Shown one piece after another: positions 25,453-35,600 of a stretch of DNA of 64,000 nt. The notes beneath the pieces were generated by a model. That model did no database searches and was not told where the DNA came from. It was given only the letters and a program-made list of their open reading frames with translations. A program made the translations under genes and the position numbers. The DNA is from Crocosphaera chwakensis CCY0110 (lineage in GTDB: Bacteria > Cyanobacteriota > Cyanobacteriia > Cyanobacteriales > Microcystaceae): contig NZ_AAXW01000010.1 in the NCBI RefSeq assembly GCF_000169335.1, positions 78,524 to 142,523 on the forward strand. The letters run 5' to 3'. How positions within the stretch are numbered: position 1 is the first letter of the stretch; each line of letters opens with the position of its first letter.

Positions 25453-28071
25453 TTAGATAGGATTACGTTTATTGATTAAGGAAATAGCCCTGGTAACACT
25501 TTCAGGAAAAATAACCACTAACCCTCCTTTATCCACCTTATCTAAGCCATATTCAATGGCTTCTGTTTCGTCTAAAATGGCTTGATAATCTGCTTGATCG
25601 TTTTCGCTAAGAATACCATCGATAATTAAATCGGCTGCTTCTCCACGATCGCGTCCACGCTTGTCGTCATCTTCTTTAACCAGAATGCGATCAAAGACCC
25701 CCGCAGCAATTTTACCAAGGAGAACCAAATCTTCATCACGGCGATCGCCTGGTCCTCCAACCACCCCTAACCGTTGTCCTTTCCAGTTCTTAACAAACTC
25801 TCCCACCGCTTCGTAACCAGCTGGGTTATGGGCGTAATCGACTAAAGCGTGATAATCTCCTAAATTAAAGAGGTTCATTCTGCCTGGGGTTTGATTGGCT
25901 GAGGCTTTAAAAGTTCTCACCCCTTGGCGAATGTCTTCGATATCGACCCCTTGACAGAAGGCTGCTAAGCAAGCTGCTAGAGCATTAGCGATCATAAATG
26001 GGGCCATTCCATTCATGGTCATAGGGACATTAACCGCTTCTTCAATTCTTAGGGTAAATTGTCCTTCTAAGATTGAAATATAACCATTTTCATACACAGC
26101 AGCCATCCCATCCCGTCGGGTATGGTTTTGGATAACTTCATTATCAGGGTTCATCGAAAAGTAAGCCACTTTTCCTTTAACCTGTTCAGCCATCGCCGTA
26201 ACAAGGGGATCATCAGCATTGAGAACCGCGTAACCGTCAGCATGGACAACTTCAGCCACCACTCCTTTAACCCTAGCCATTTGCTCGATGGTGTTAATGT
26301 CTCCTAACCCTAGGTGATCGGCCGCTACGTTTAAGACAATACCCACGTCACAATTATCAAAGGCCAAACCCGATCGCAAAATGCCTCCTCTGGCACTTTC
26401 TAACACTGCCACTTCCACAGTGGGATCTTTAAGGATCATTGCAGCACTATAAGGGCCTGTATTGTCTCCTTTTTCCACTAAATACTCCCCAATATAGACC
26501 CCATCCGTACTTGTGTAACCTACCACTTTACCGGTTTGACGATAAATATGGGCGGTTAAACGGGTAGTCGTTGTCTTCCCATTGGTTCCTGTAATAGCGA
26601 CGATAGGGACACGACTGGGACTTTCGGGAGGAAAGAGCATATCCATGACTGGAGCGGCCACATTGCGCGATAACCCTTGAGAGGGGGCAACGTGCATCCG
26701 AAACCCTGGGGCTGCGTTAACCTCAACGATCACCCCATCCACTTCTTTGAGGGGTTTGGTAATATCGGGCGTTACCACATCAATACCCATAATGTCAAGG
26801 CCAATAATTTTGGCTACCCGTTCTGCTATCCAGAGGTTTTCGGGATGGATGTCGTCGGTGCGGTCAATGGCAATACCGCCTGTGCTAAGGTTAGCGGTTG
26901 CTCTTAAATAGGCGATCTCCCCTTTTTCGAGGATGGTATCAAGGCGTAACCCTTGCTTATCGAGCATTCCTAACACGGTTTTATCTACTTTAATCCGCGT
27001 TAGGACGTTATCATGACCGTCCCCTCGTCTGGGGTCTTCGTTGGTTATTTCGATTAATTCTTCAATGGTATGTTTATCGTCTCCCACCACATGGGCCGGA
27101 ACTCTTTCGGCCACAGCCACTAATTTTCCGTTAATCACCAGGAGACGGTGATCACTCCCTTTATAAAATCGTTCTACAATGACGCTACGGGTTTTTGATT
27201 CTTCTGAGGCAAGATCGTAGGCTTCTTCTGCTTCTTTCGTGCTATTAATATCGATGGTGATACCCCGACCATGATTGCCATCAAGGGGTTTAATGACAAT
27301 GGGATAGCCTCCCACATCATCGATGGCACTTTCTAATTCTTCAAAAAATTGAATAGTCGTTCCTTTGGGGACAGGAACCCCGGCATCTTGGAGGATGGTT
27401 TTCGTTCCTTCTTTGTCGCAGGCTAATTCTACGGCTAAAATACCAGAATAGTCGCTTAAGGTGGCTTGAATACGTTTTTGATGCACGCCATACCCTAGTT
27501 GTACCATCGCCCTAGCACTCAAGGGCATCCAAGGTATATTTCTGGCTTCTGCTTCAGTAACGAGGGTTTGGGTTGAAGGGCCTAGGGACGCATTGGCTTG
27601 TAAGTCTTGTAAGTCATTGAGATCCTGTTCTAATTCTCTGAGGGGATAGGTTCCGGTATCGACAATAGATCGACAGAGACGAACGGCTGCTCGGCCAGCA
27701 TAACGGCCTGCTTGTTCATCTACATATTCAAACACCACGTTATAGACCCCTGGGGTAGCAGTTTCTCTGGTGCGACCAAACCCCACCGGCATTTTTGTTA
27801 ATTCTTGTAATTCTAGGGCAACGTGCTCGACAATATGCCCCATGTAAGTGCCTTCTTTGACTCGTTCTAAGAAGCCTCCCCGATGGCCTGGGGAACAATA
27901 ATGCTCGATTAAACTAGGGAGTACCTCTACCAAGCCGTCGTAAAAGCCAGGAATTTCGTTTGAGGGTTTCTCTGCTAGATCCTCCAAGTCGAGGCGCATA
28001 ACAATCAATTTCTTGCGCCTAATACTCCAGTAGTTGGGGCCGCGTAGGGTCAGGGTTTTTAATATTTTCAT
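25453..28071 (-). CDS. cphA: Cyanophycin synthetase
   Basis: An 872-residue enzyme that builds multi-L-arginyl-poly-L-aspartate from ATP, Asp and Arg. The N-domain (1 to about 160) is followed by the ATP-grasp domain (about 220-480, with GGYPIVIKPLDGNHGRGI) and the Mur-ligase-like domain with P-loop TGTNGKTTTTRL (about 495) and the C-lobe (KASANQTPGRMNLF, DYAHNPAGYEAVGEF). All expected parts are present and the length matches the family. It follows cphB by 113 bases on the same strand. The product is the nitrogen reserve of cyanobacteria. Confidence 0.97.
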   Translation of the reverse strand: MKILKTLTLRGPNYWSIRRKKLIVMRLDLEDLAEKPSNEIPGFYDGLVEVLPSLIEHYCSPGHRGGFLERVKEGTYMGHIVEHVALELQELTKMPVGFGRTRETATPGVYNVVFEYVDEQAGRYAGRAAVRLCRSIVDTGTYPLRELEQDLNDLQDLQANASLGPSTQTLVTEAEARNIPWMPLSARAMVQLGYGVHQKRIQATLSDYSGILAVELACDKEGTKTILQDAGVPVPKGTTIQFFEELESAIDDVGGYPIVIKPLDGNHGRGITIDINSTKEAEEAYDLASEESKTRSVIVERFYKGSDHRLLVINGKLVAVAERVPAHVVGDDKHTIEELIEITNEDPRRGDGHDNVLTRIKVDKTVLGMLDKQGLRLDTILEKGEIAYLRATANLSTGGIAIDRTDDIHPENLWIAERVAKIIGLDIMGIDVVTPDITKPLKEVDGVIVEVNAAPGFRMHVAPSQGLSRNVAAPVMDMLFPPESPSRVPIVAITGTNGKTTTTRLTAHIYRQTGKVVGYTSTDGVYIGEYLVEKGDNTGPYSAAMILKDPTVEVAVLESARGGILRSGLAFDNCDVGIVLNVAADHLGLGDINTIEQMARVKGVVAEVVHADGYAVLNADDPLVTAMAEQVKGKVAYFSMNPDNEVIQNHTRRDGMAAVYENGYISILEGQFTLRIEEAVNVPMTMNGMAPFMIANALAACLAAFCQGVDIEDIRQGVRTFKASANQTPGRMNLFNLGDYHALVDYAHNPAGYEAVGEFVKNWKGQRLGVVGGPGDRRDEDLVLLGKIAAGVFDRILVKEDDDKRGRDRGEAADLIIDGILSENDQADYQAILDETEAIEYGLDKVDKGGLVVIFPESVTRAISLINKRNPI

Positions 28072-28153
28072 ACTCGCCGTTTCTTGAGATTCGCACTTGG
28101 AAGGATACAGAAGCTACATCCTAATGATCATGTCTCTTCATTAGGGTTGATAT

Positions 28154-28170
28154 CTGTTCACGGTGAACAG
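28154..28170. promoter_or_regulatory. 17-bp palindrome between cphB and cphA
   Basis: CTGTTCAC-G-GTGAACAG is a perfect 8-bp inverted repeat with a one-base centre, followed on the plus strand by TTTTTT (28171-28176). In the cphB-to-cphA direction the T-run lies before the hairpin, so it would not act as a normal terminator of that transcript. It could be an operator, an mRNA stem or a dispersed repeat of the genome. Confidence 0.55.
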
Positions 28171-28184
28171 TTTTTTATTTTTCT

Positions 28185-29048
28185 TTATTGTATGGAGTTG
28201 CTAATTTTAGCAATACATTCATGTTGATGAAGATGGTAGCAGTCACCGTGGGATAAGATGTTAAGTTTTAAATTGTGGAGACTTAAGGGATCAGCGGCCG
28301 CGATATCTCCTTGGTTTGTGTAGGTCATATCTCGACCATCAACGATAGTAACGGTTCCTTTGCCAACAATACGGATCAGGCCATCTCGTTCAAACATAGC
28401 GCAGGTATCTTCATCGATGCCGATCCCTAATCTTTCAGGATGGGTTGATAATGCACTGAGTAAACGGGCCATGCGGTTGCGGTTATGGAAATGTTGATCC
28501 ACAATAATTTCAGGAATGATTCCCAATCCCATGGCCATATCCACTAAAGCACGGTTAGGAGATTCACCGCTACTGCCACCAGCAATCATGTGATGCCCCA
28601 TAACAGCAGCCCCGGCGCTGGTTCCTCCTAGAGAGATTTCACCGAGTTGTACCCGTTGCCGAATTCTTTCCATTAATGGCGTATCAGCCAACAGTCCACA
28701 TAATCTTAATTGATCGCCTCCTGTCATGAACACCCCGGTACATTCTTCGACGTACTCTTTAAAGTAGGGATCGTTACCCTGATCGCGATCGCGGATATCT
28801 AGAACTTTGACATATTTGGCTCCCATTTCTTCAAAAATACTTTGATATCTTTCCCCGATTAAGACCGGTTCTCTTGAAGCTGAGGGAATAATGGCTATGG
28901 TAGCATCGGTGCCACCTGAGCGAAACCAAAAGGTGTGCAGAATTTCTTTACCATGCACTTTGTCTTCTGCGCCACCAATGACTAAAATGGCAGTGGTTGT
29001 AGGTTGGGACATGGGGCTTGGGTGGGATTGAGTCTCTAATTGCAACAT
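28185..29048 (-). CDS. cphB: Cyanophycinase
   Basis: A 287-residue serine exopeptidase of family S51 that cuts cyanophycin to beta-Asp-Arg dipeptides. The nucleophile is Ser144 in GGTSAGAAV, preceded by the conserved FMTGGDQLRL; the DQHFHNRNRM and GIGIDEDTC segments complete the active-site signature. It lies upstream of cphA in the usual cphB-cphA order. The start at 29048 gives an extra ~12 residues before a second Met (M13); either may be used. Confidence 0.96.
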   Translation of the reverse strand: MLQLETQSHPSPMSQPTTTAILVIGGAEDKVHGKEILHTFWFRSGGTDATIAIIPSASREPVLIGERYQSIFEEMGAKYVKVLDIRDRDQGNDPYFKEYVEECTGVFMTGGDQLRLCGLLADTPLMERIRQRVQLGEISLGGTSAGAAVMGHHMIAGGSSGESPNRALVDMAMGLGIIPEIIVDQHFHNRNRMARLLSALSTHPERLGIGIDEDTCAMFERDGLIRIVGKGTVTIVDGRDMTYTNQGDIAAADPLSLHNLKLNILSHGDCYHLHQHECIAKISNSIQ

Positions 29049-29087
29049 AATCTTATCTTTCAGCCAAAGAAGGTTCGGTACGGTCGG

Positions 29088-29204
29088 TCACTTAGTCACA
29101 GATTACTCCGCCCTTCGGGTTCGCCAGTTGCTCCACTTGGGGAGACCCCAAGACCGCACTGGACTCACCGTACAACGACGGAGCCTGCTGTGACCGTTGG
29201 TCAT
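29088..29204. repeat. GC-rich palindromic element upstream of cphB and trmD
   Basis: A 117-base, GC-rich block in an AT-rich genome. It has a core hairpin CTTGGGG-AGA-CCCCAAG (29136-29152), a smaller CCCTTCGGG hairpin (29111-29119), and outer arms GTCACAG ... CTGTGAC with CTCCG ... CGGAG inside them, so the whole block can fold as one branched structure. It lies between two divergent genes. Blocks with the same wording recur in cyanobacterial genomes as far as I recall, so it is probably a dispersed repeat. Confidence 0.6.
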
Positions 29205-29348
29205 AAATAGGGATCAGAGCAGAATATGCCAACTTCAAGCCTTGGTACTTACTCAATTTTTGGCCCCGTTTCTCTGATCTATTCTAAGCTACACTAGGCT
29301 CTGAACAGTAAAATTAATATTATTTTTGGAACTTTATTAGGATAACCT

Positions 29349-30050
29349 GTGAAGATTGATGTCATTACGTTATTTCCTGATTTCTTTACATCTGGATTAC
29401 AGTCTGGCTTACTGGGTAAGGCCTTAGCTAATCATATTGCTACAGTTAACTTAATTAACCCTCGTGATTTTGCCCCAGATAAACATCATCGGGTGGATGA
29501 TATTCCCTATGGGGGTGGGGTAGGCATGGTTCTCAAACCTGAACCGATTTTTGCTGCGGTTAACTCTGTTCCTCGCTTACCTAGTACGCAAGTTATTTTG
29601 TTAACCCCTCAAGGTTCTCCGTTAACTCAAAATACTTTACAGGATTTGACGACCAATTATCAACAATTAATCTTAATTTGTGGTCATTATGAAGGGGTTG
29701 ATGAACGGATTCGCTATTTAGCGGATCGCGAAATTTCTTTAGGGGATTTTGTGTTAACTTGTGGAGAAATCCCTGCCTTGGCTTTAATTAATGGGGTGGT
29801 TCGTTTGTTACCTGGAACTGTAGGAAAAGTGGAATCTTTAAAAGCAGAAAGTTTTGAAGATGGCCTACTCGATTATCCTCAATATACCCGTCCTGCTGTG
29901 TTTCAAGATTGGCAAGTTCCTGAAGTTTTACGCTCAGGTAATCATCAATTAATTGCTCAATGGCGACGAGACGAACAAATAAAAAGAACGCAACAACGTC
30001 GCCCGGATCTCTGGGAGAAATTTGAAGAAAGGAGTCAGGAGTCAAAATGA
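29349..30050 (+). CDS. trmD: tRNA (guanine-37-N1)-methyltransferase
   Basis: A 233-residue SPOUT-class enzyme that methylates G37 of tRNAs to prevent frameshifting. Start GTG at 29349 (MKIDVITLFPDFF is the family's opening), with AGGA about 8 bases upstream. Seen motifs are PYGGGVGMVLKPEP, LTPQGSPLTQ, ICGHYEGVDERI and SLGDFVLTCGEIPAL, the knotted AdoMet site. The C-terminal helical domain (EVLRSGNHQLIAQWRRDEQI) is complete. Confidence 0.97.
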   Translation: MKIDVITLFPDFFTSGLQSGLLGKALANHIATVNLINPRDFAPDKHHRVDDIPYGGGVGMVLKPEPIFAAVNSVPRLPSTQVILLTPQGSPLTQNTLQDLTTNYQQLILICGHYEGVDERIRYLADREISLGDFVLTCGEIPALALINGVVRLLPGTVGKVESLKAESFEDGLLDYPQYTRPAVFQDWQVPEVLRSGNHQLIAQWRRDEQIKRTQQRRPDLWEKFEERSQESK

Positions 30051-30091
30051 TTAGTTTAATTATCAGTTAGTTCTAAGTTCATAAGTTCTTT

Positions 30092-31999
30092 ATGGTTTCT
30101 CGTCGTACACTTTTCAAAATTTTCGGGTTTGGTGGTTTAGGTACTTTAATAACTTATTCTCGGTTTAAAAAGCCATCTCCTTCTTTTTATCAACAAGATA
30201 GTTTAAGTTTACCTTACGGTTTATCTGATCCTAAATCTGTTGTTGTTATTGGTGCAGGTTTGGCTGGTTTGGCTTGTGCTTATGAATTAAGTCGCCGTGG
30301 TTTTGAAGTAACGTTATTAGAAAAATCTTCTAATTTAGGAGGAAAAATTTCTAGTTGGACGATTAATGTTGGTTCAGATAGTTTCAAAATGGAACATGGT
30401 TTTCACGGTTTTTTTCCTCAATATTACAATCTCAAAAAAATAGTATCAGAATTAAACATTGAAAATAACTTTCACTCTTTAGGATTTTATTCGGTTCTTT
30501 TTGCTGATAACAAATATAATTATCGCCCTGAAAATTTCTATCCGAGTCATTCTGCTTTTCCGTGGAATATTATGGATCTCGCTGTTTGGTCAGATAACCG
30601 TTTAAACTGGGGCATTAATATTACTAAGTTGTCCCATTGGCAGGTATTTAAAGAGATTACAGGGTTTAAAATTCCTGATAGTTTTCAACGTTTAGATCAT
30701 CTCTCGGTTCTTGACTGGTCAAAAATAGGATTTCCTCAAGGACTATATGATTTATATTTTCTTCCTTTTGCGAGATCGACACTTAACTCTCCTGATGTTT
30801 TAAGTGCAGGGGAATTATTACAATTTTTTCATTTTTATTTCTTTGGTAACCCGGAAGGATTAGCTTTTAATGGGACAAAAGATGACATGGGAACCAGTTT
30901 AGTTAATCCTATTATTGCTGCAATTCAAAATAATCAAGGTAAGGTAGTAACAGAAGGAAACATTAATGATATTATTCTCAAACATAATAAAATAGAATCG
31001 ATTACTTACAACCAAGGAAATGAAATAATTACTATTCCTTTTAAAGTTGAAAAAAATACTATTTTAAGTAATCAAAACGAAACTTATTATGGTGCTGGCG
31101 ATCGCTTATTTTTGGAAACAGATAAACAAGTCATTAGTTTACGCTGTACTCATCAAGGTTGTACGGTAAAAAAACAAGAGAATGGTACTTTTCTCTGTCC
31201 CTGTCATGGTGCAGTATATGATGAAAATGGAAAGGTAGTCAAAGGGCCAGCAAAACAAAATTTATCCCATTACGAAATTGTCAAAAAAAATAATGATTCT
31301 ATTAACTTAATAAGTAACAATGCTTCAGCAAATAACAACTTTAAAACCATACAAGCTGATTATTATGTTATGGCTACTGATGTACCAGGAATACAACAGT
31401 TATGGACAAGGATAAAAGGAGAAAATAATGATAGATTAACCCAAAAAATTGAACAGTTAGCTGTTGCTGATCCCTTTGCAGTAGCTCGATTTTGGTTTGA
31501 TCAAGATTTTGAATGGAAACATAGTAATTTTACGTCCCTTTCGGGTTACAAACTTACCGATAGTATTACTTTATATCATCGTCTGCAAACCCAATTTATT
31601 GAATGGGCAAAAAAAACAGGGGGTAGCGTTGTCGAATTACACGCATATTGTTACAAAGAAAAGGATTTTCCTACCCAAGAAATTTTATTACAAACCTTTG
31701 AACAAGAATTATATGAAATTGTTCCTGAACTATCAGAAGCTAACTTACTGCACAAAGAATTAGTTAATCAAAAGAACTTTTCTGGCTATCCTCCTAATAG
31801 TTATGAAAATCGTCCAGAAACTGTGACAGAAATTGATAATTTATTCTTGGCCGGAGACTGGGTAAAAATGCCGTTTCCTTGTGGTTTAATGGAAAGAGCG
31901 GTTAGTAGTGGATTATTAGCTGCTAATGCTATTTTAGAAAAAGAAGGTTTACAAAGACGGATATTATTAACTGTCAACCAAGGTATTAAATTAATTTAG
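30092..31999 (+). CDS. Tat-type FAD oxidoreductase with an internal Rieske domain
   Basis: A 635-residue protein. It starts with a twin-arginine-like signal (SRRTLFKIFGFGG), followed by an FAD-binding Rossmann motif VVVIGAGLAGLACAYELSRR near 50-70 and NLGGKISSW. A Rieske [2Fe-2S] domain is inserted at about 335-395, with CTHQGC and CPCHG. The C-terminal FAD part (LFLAGDWVKMPFPCGLMERA) is typical of carotenoid desaturase/amine-oxidase-like proteins. The arrangement resembles CrtU/CruE-type aromatic-carotenoid enzymes, but I cannot assign the substrate. Export by Tat into the lumen or periplasm is an inference. Confidence 0.85.
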   Translation: MVSRRTLFKIFGFGGLGTLITYSRFKKPSPSFYQQDSLSLPYGLSDPKSVVVIGAGLAGLACAYELSRRGFEVTLLEKSSNLGGKISSWTINVGSDSFKMEHGFHGFFPQYYNLKKIVSELNIENNFHSLGFYSVLFADNKYNYRPENFYPSHSAFPWNIMDLAVWSDNRLNWGINITKLSHWQVFKEITGFKIPDSFQRLDHLSVLDWSKIGFPQGLYDLYFLPFARSTLNSPDVLSAGELLQFFHFYFFGNPEGLAFNGTKDDMGTSLVNPIIAAIQNNQGKVVTEGNINDIILKHNKIESITYNQGNEIITIPFKVEKNTILSNQNETYYGAGDRLFLETDKQVISLRCTHQGCTVKKQENGTFLCPCHGAVYDENGKVVKGPAKQNLSHYEIVKKNNDSINLISNNASANNNFKTIQADYYVMATDVPGIQQLWTRIKGENNDRLTQKIEQLAVADPFAVARFWFDQDFEWKHSNFTSLSGYKLTDSITLYHRLQTQFIEWAKKTGGSVVELHAYCYKEKDFPTQEILLQTFEQELYEIVPELSEANLLHKELVNQKNFSGYPPNSYENRPETVTEIDNLFLAGDWVKMPFPCGLMERAVSSGLLAANAILEKEGLQRRILLTVNQGIKLI

Positions 32000-32658
32000 C
32001 TTTATTATTGTATGTTTAATTGTAGACAAATCTACCCTAATTCAGATTGATTGTTGTTTGATTGGTGGGTTTAGCAAAAATGTTTAGTTGGATAGGAAGT
32101 CCTGAGTTACATAGCTGGATAAAAGTCAACGATGTTATCGATAAAGTTATACATCAACTTATACATACAAAACACGAAAGTTACGCTAATTAATTATTTA
32201 TTATTGTCCTAATACGCTCAGCAAAATTTGTGTTAGTCTGTCATCTATCTAGAGGTAGAATTTGAGAGCATATAAAAAGTTTTTACTTTTAGATGAGCCT
32301 AGATTTTTTGAAAGTGTCATGTTACTGTAATGCAAAACTTATACATAAAATAAAAATTACATTGTTTAGCTTACTTTGTGCATTTTTTGATATATTACAA
32401 ATTTGTGAATTTTTAGTTAAGATAAGAAGATTGTATGTAACAACTGACCTTAGTAAAACTAAAATATGTATATCAATATGTATTGGGTGAGAAATATTGG
32501 CTGAGAAATGGCTTTCAATTCATCAGTCTATCAGTCTATATGAGAATACCTTGAGCTAAAAAGAAATCTACCAAAAAGATATTAGTTCATATTTAGTCGA
32601 AACGGGTAATTACCATTAACAAAGAACTGCTCAAAACATCTATTAAATAAATGTTCTC
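32000..32658. other. Long AT-rich spacer before the giant chemotaxis-like gene
   Basis: A 659-base stretch. A 37-codon frame from ATG 32080 to 32193 (MFSWIGSPELHSWIKVND) and a 65-codon frame at 32293-32490 exist, but neither has a convincing ribosome site or a known family. No RNA gene or repeat was seen. The promoter of the next gene should be here. Confidence 0.4.
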
Positions 32659-35600
32659 ATGTCATCATTAGGAAAATCTAAAAACCAAAAGTTTTTTATT
32701 ATTGGCATTGGTGCCTCAGCCGGTGGGGTACAGGCGTTAGAATCCTTTTTTGATAGTTTACCCGATAATCCTAATGGGGCTTTTGTGGTAGTGCAGCATT
32801 TGTCTCCTAGTCACCCCAGCATGATGACAGACATTTTACAACGGCAAACTACTCTGCCCGTTGAACAAGTACAAGACCAAACCCTACTTGAACCAGCCAA
32901 GGTTTACGTATTACCCCCTCGCAAGACTATCATCCTCGAAGAGCGACGACTCCGTTTATTAGATAATCCCCCGAATTCTCCACCCAATGTCATTGATCGC
33001 TTTTTTGAGTCCTTAGTAGATGGTTGGGGGGAGCGAATGATCGCCATTTTGCTCTCAGGAACTGGTCACGACGGCACCAAAGGACTACAGGCCGTCAGTC
33101 GAGCCGGGGGCATCGCCTTGGTTCAGTCTCCAGAAACAGCCCAATTTACCAGTATGCCCAGTAGTGCTATTCCTTCGGGACTGGTTGATGAAATTCTTTC
33201 ACCCCAGGATCTGGCCAAGACTGTCTATGAATTGATTCGCTTTTCAGATAACTTTCCCACCTCTAGTTTACAAGACTCGAATCTCATTGATCCCAACCAA
33301 CTCCAGGAAATTCTAGAGATTCTATCCGAAAAAGAAGATATCGATTTTTCCCACTACAAAGTTAGTACCCTAAGTCGTCGTATTCTTCATCGTTGCGCCC
33401 TGACTCGCGAAGAAAACGTTAGCCAATATATCGAACGCTTAGAAACCTCTGAACAAGAGCAGAAGCTACTACGACAAGATTTATTGATCGGGGCAACCTG
33501 CTTTTTTCGAGATCGCGAGGTTTGGGAACTGCTCAAAGAGCAAGTGTTACCAGGAAAAATTTCTAAATTAAAGCCAGGCGAGCAACTTCGTATCTGGATT
33601 TCAGCTTGTGCCACAGGGGAAGAAGCCTATTCAATGGCTATTGTAGTCGATGAAGTCCTGCAAACTATCGACAAAACAATTCAGGTCAAGATTTTTGCCA
33701 CCGATCTCGATAGTAGAGCCTTACAAGTCGCTGCTGATGGCGTTTATCCCGACACCATTGCCAATGATATTTCTCCGAAACGCCTAAAACGTTACTTCGA
33801 GTTCCAAGGAAACCAATATCGCGTCAAGCCATTGTTGCGAAAAATGCTGATCATTGCGCCCCAAGACCTCACAAAAAACGCAGGTTTCTCCAAAATGCAC
33901 CTGGTGAGTTGTCGTAATGTTCTCATTTATATGCAGTCCCCACTTCAATATCAGGTATTGCGACTGCTACATTTTGCCCTAATGCCCCAAGGAACCCTAA
34001 TATTGGGGACTTCTGAAACCCTAGGTAATATGAGGGACGAATTTACTCCCGTGAGTACCAAGTGGAAAATTTTTCAGAAACGGCGAGACTCATCCCTGTC
34101 GTCTCTTCTGGTGACTCGGCCTTCCCTTCCTTCAACTTTCAAATCTTCTGTCCCGATCAAGACTCGTCAGCAACGATTTGATAAAATTTTAGCCGGACTA
34201 CTGAAACTCTGTTTACAAGATCGTCAAATCACGGCCTTATTAGTCGGTGCTGACAACGAACTTCTACAGATTTTTCATAACTCAGCCCAACTCCTAGAGC
34301 ATTCCGTTGGCATAATGAGCCTAGATGTAGTTGAACAAGTACACCCGGCCTTAAAATTACCTCTCAGTACCGCCCTCCATCGAACCCGTCGTCGTAATGA
34401 AGAGTTGGCACTATATACGGGTATTAAACTAGAAAAAGAAGGCAAAGAATGGAACGTTACCCTGCGGGTTACGCCTAATAAGAATGGTCATGATAGGGAA
34501 CAAATTTTAGTGGTGTTTGAAGTCGAAACTTCTTCTAACGCTTCAGTACAGCCCTTGCGGTTTGATGCAGAAGAAGAAGCAACCCGACAAATTAGTGAGT
34601 TAGAACAGGAACTCCAGCAAACCCGTGAAAATTTGCAAGTCACTATCGAAGAACTCGAAACCGCCAACGAAGAGCAACAGGCTACCAACGAAGAACTCCT
34701 CGCTTCTAACGAAGAGTTACAAAGTACCAACGAAGAACTACAGTCCGTCAATGAAGAATTATATACAGTCAACGCAGAACATCAGTCCAAGATTCAAGAG
34801 CTAACTCAGCTTAACGCTGATATTGATAACTTACTGCGGAGTACAGATATCGGTGTCATTTTTCTCGACAGACAATTCAATATTCGCAAGTTCACTCCAG
34901 CAGCCACACGAGCCGTTAACATTAAACCTTCGGATATCGGCCGTCCCCTTACGGACTTAACCAACAACCTAAACTGTCCCAACTTGATTGACATTGTGCA
35001 GCAAGTGGCAACAACCCAGGAACCCTACGAACAGGAAGTGACCATCTCTCCATCCCATGACTATCTACTGATGCGAGTTCATCCCTATCTCCAGAACGAC
35101 AAAGACAGTGAAGGCATTGTTATGACCTTTGTGCAGGTAAATGAACTAAAGCAAGTCCAGCAACATCTAAAACAGGCTAACATCCTTCTCGAAAAGCTCT
35201 ACGAAGCCAGCCCTGCTGGACTTTGCTTGTTTGACCAAGAGTTAAAATTTATTCGCGTTAATCAGGCGTTATCTCGAATTAATGGTGTTTCCATTGAGGG
35301 ACATCTGGGCAAAACCCTGCACGATATTGCCCCTCAGTTAGCAGAGTATCTTGAAGGGATTTTACAACAGGTGATCAACACAGGGGAAGCCATTTGTAAT
35401 ATTGAAGTCAGAGGAATCATGCCAGCGACTCCAGAGGTTGAACGCTGCTGGATCGCCAGTTATTATCCCGTTGATTTTATCAATGATGGTCGGGGTGTTG
35501 GGGCTGTTGTGGTTGAGATTACCCAACGGGTTCAGGCCGAAGTAGCCCTACGCAATAGTCAGATGAGATTACAAGAAGCGCAACGATTGGCTAAAGTGGG

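Noticed and set aside
29101..29180. Possible tRNA in the GC-rich block before trmD
   Set aside because: The stems do not form a cloverleaf; no GTTCRA T-loop with proper acceptor pairing.
32080..32193. 37-codon frame MFSWIGSPELHSWIK in the same spacer
   Set aside because: Composition is not absurd, but the ribosome site is weak and no family or neighbour supports it. Left as a note only.
32293..32490. 65-codon plus-strand frame in the spacer before the CheB-CheR gene
   Set aside because: Cys/Ile/Leu-rich random-looking product, no ribosome site, no known family.
34488..34772. Minus-strand Ser-rich frame inside the CheB-CheR coiled coil
   Set aside because: It is the antisense of Glu/Asn-rich repeats in a clearly coding gene.
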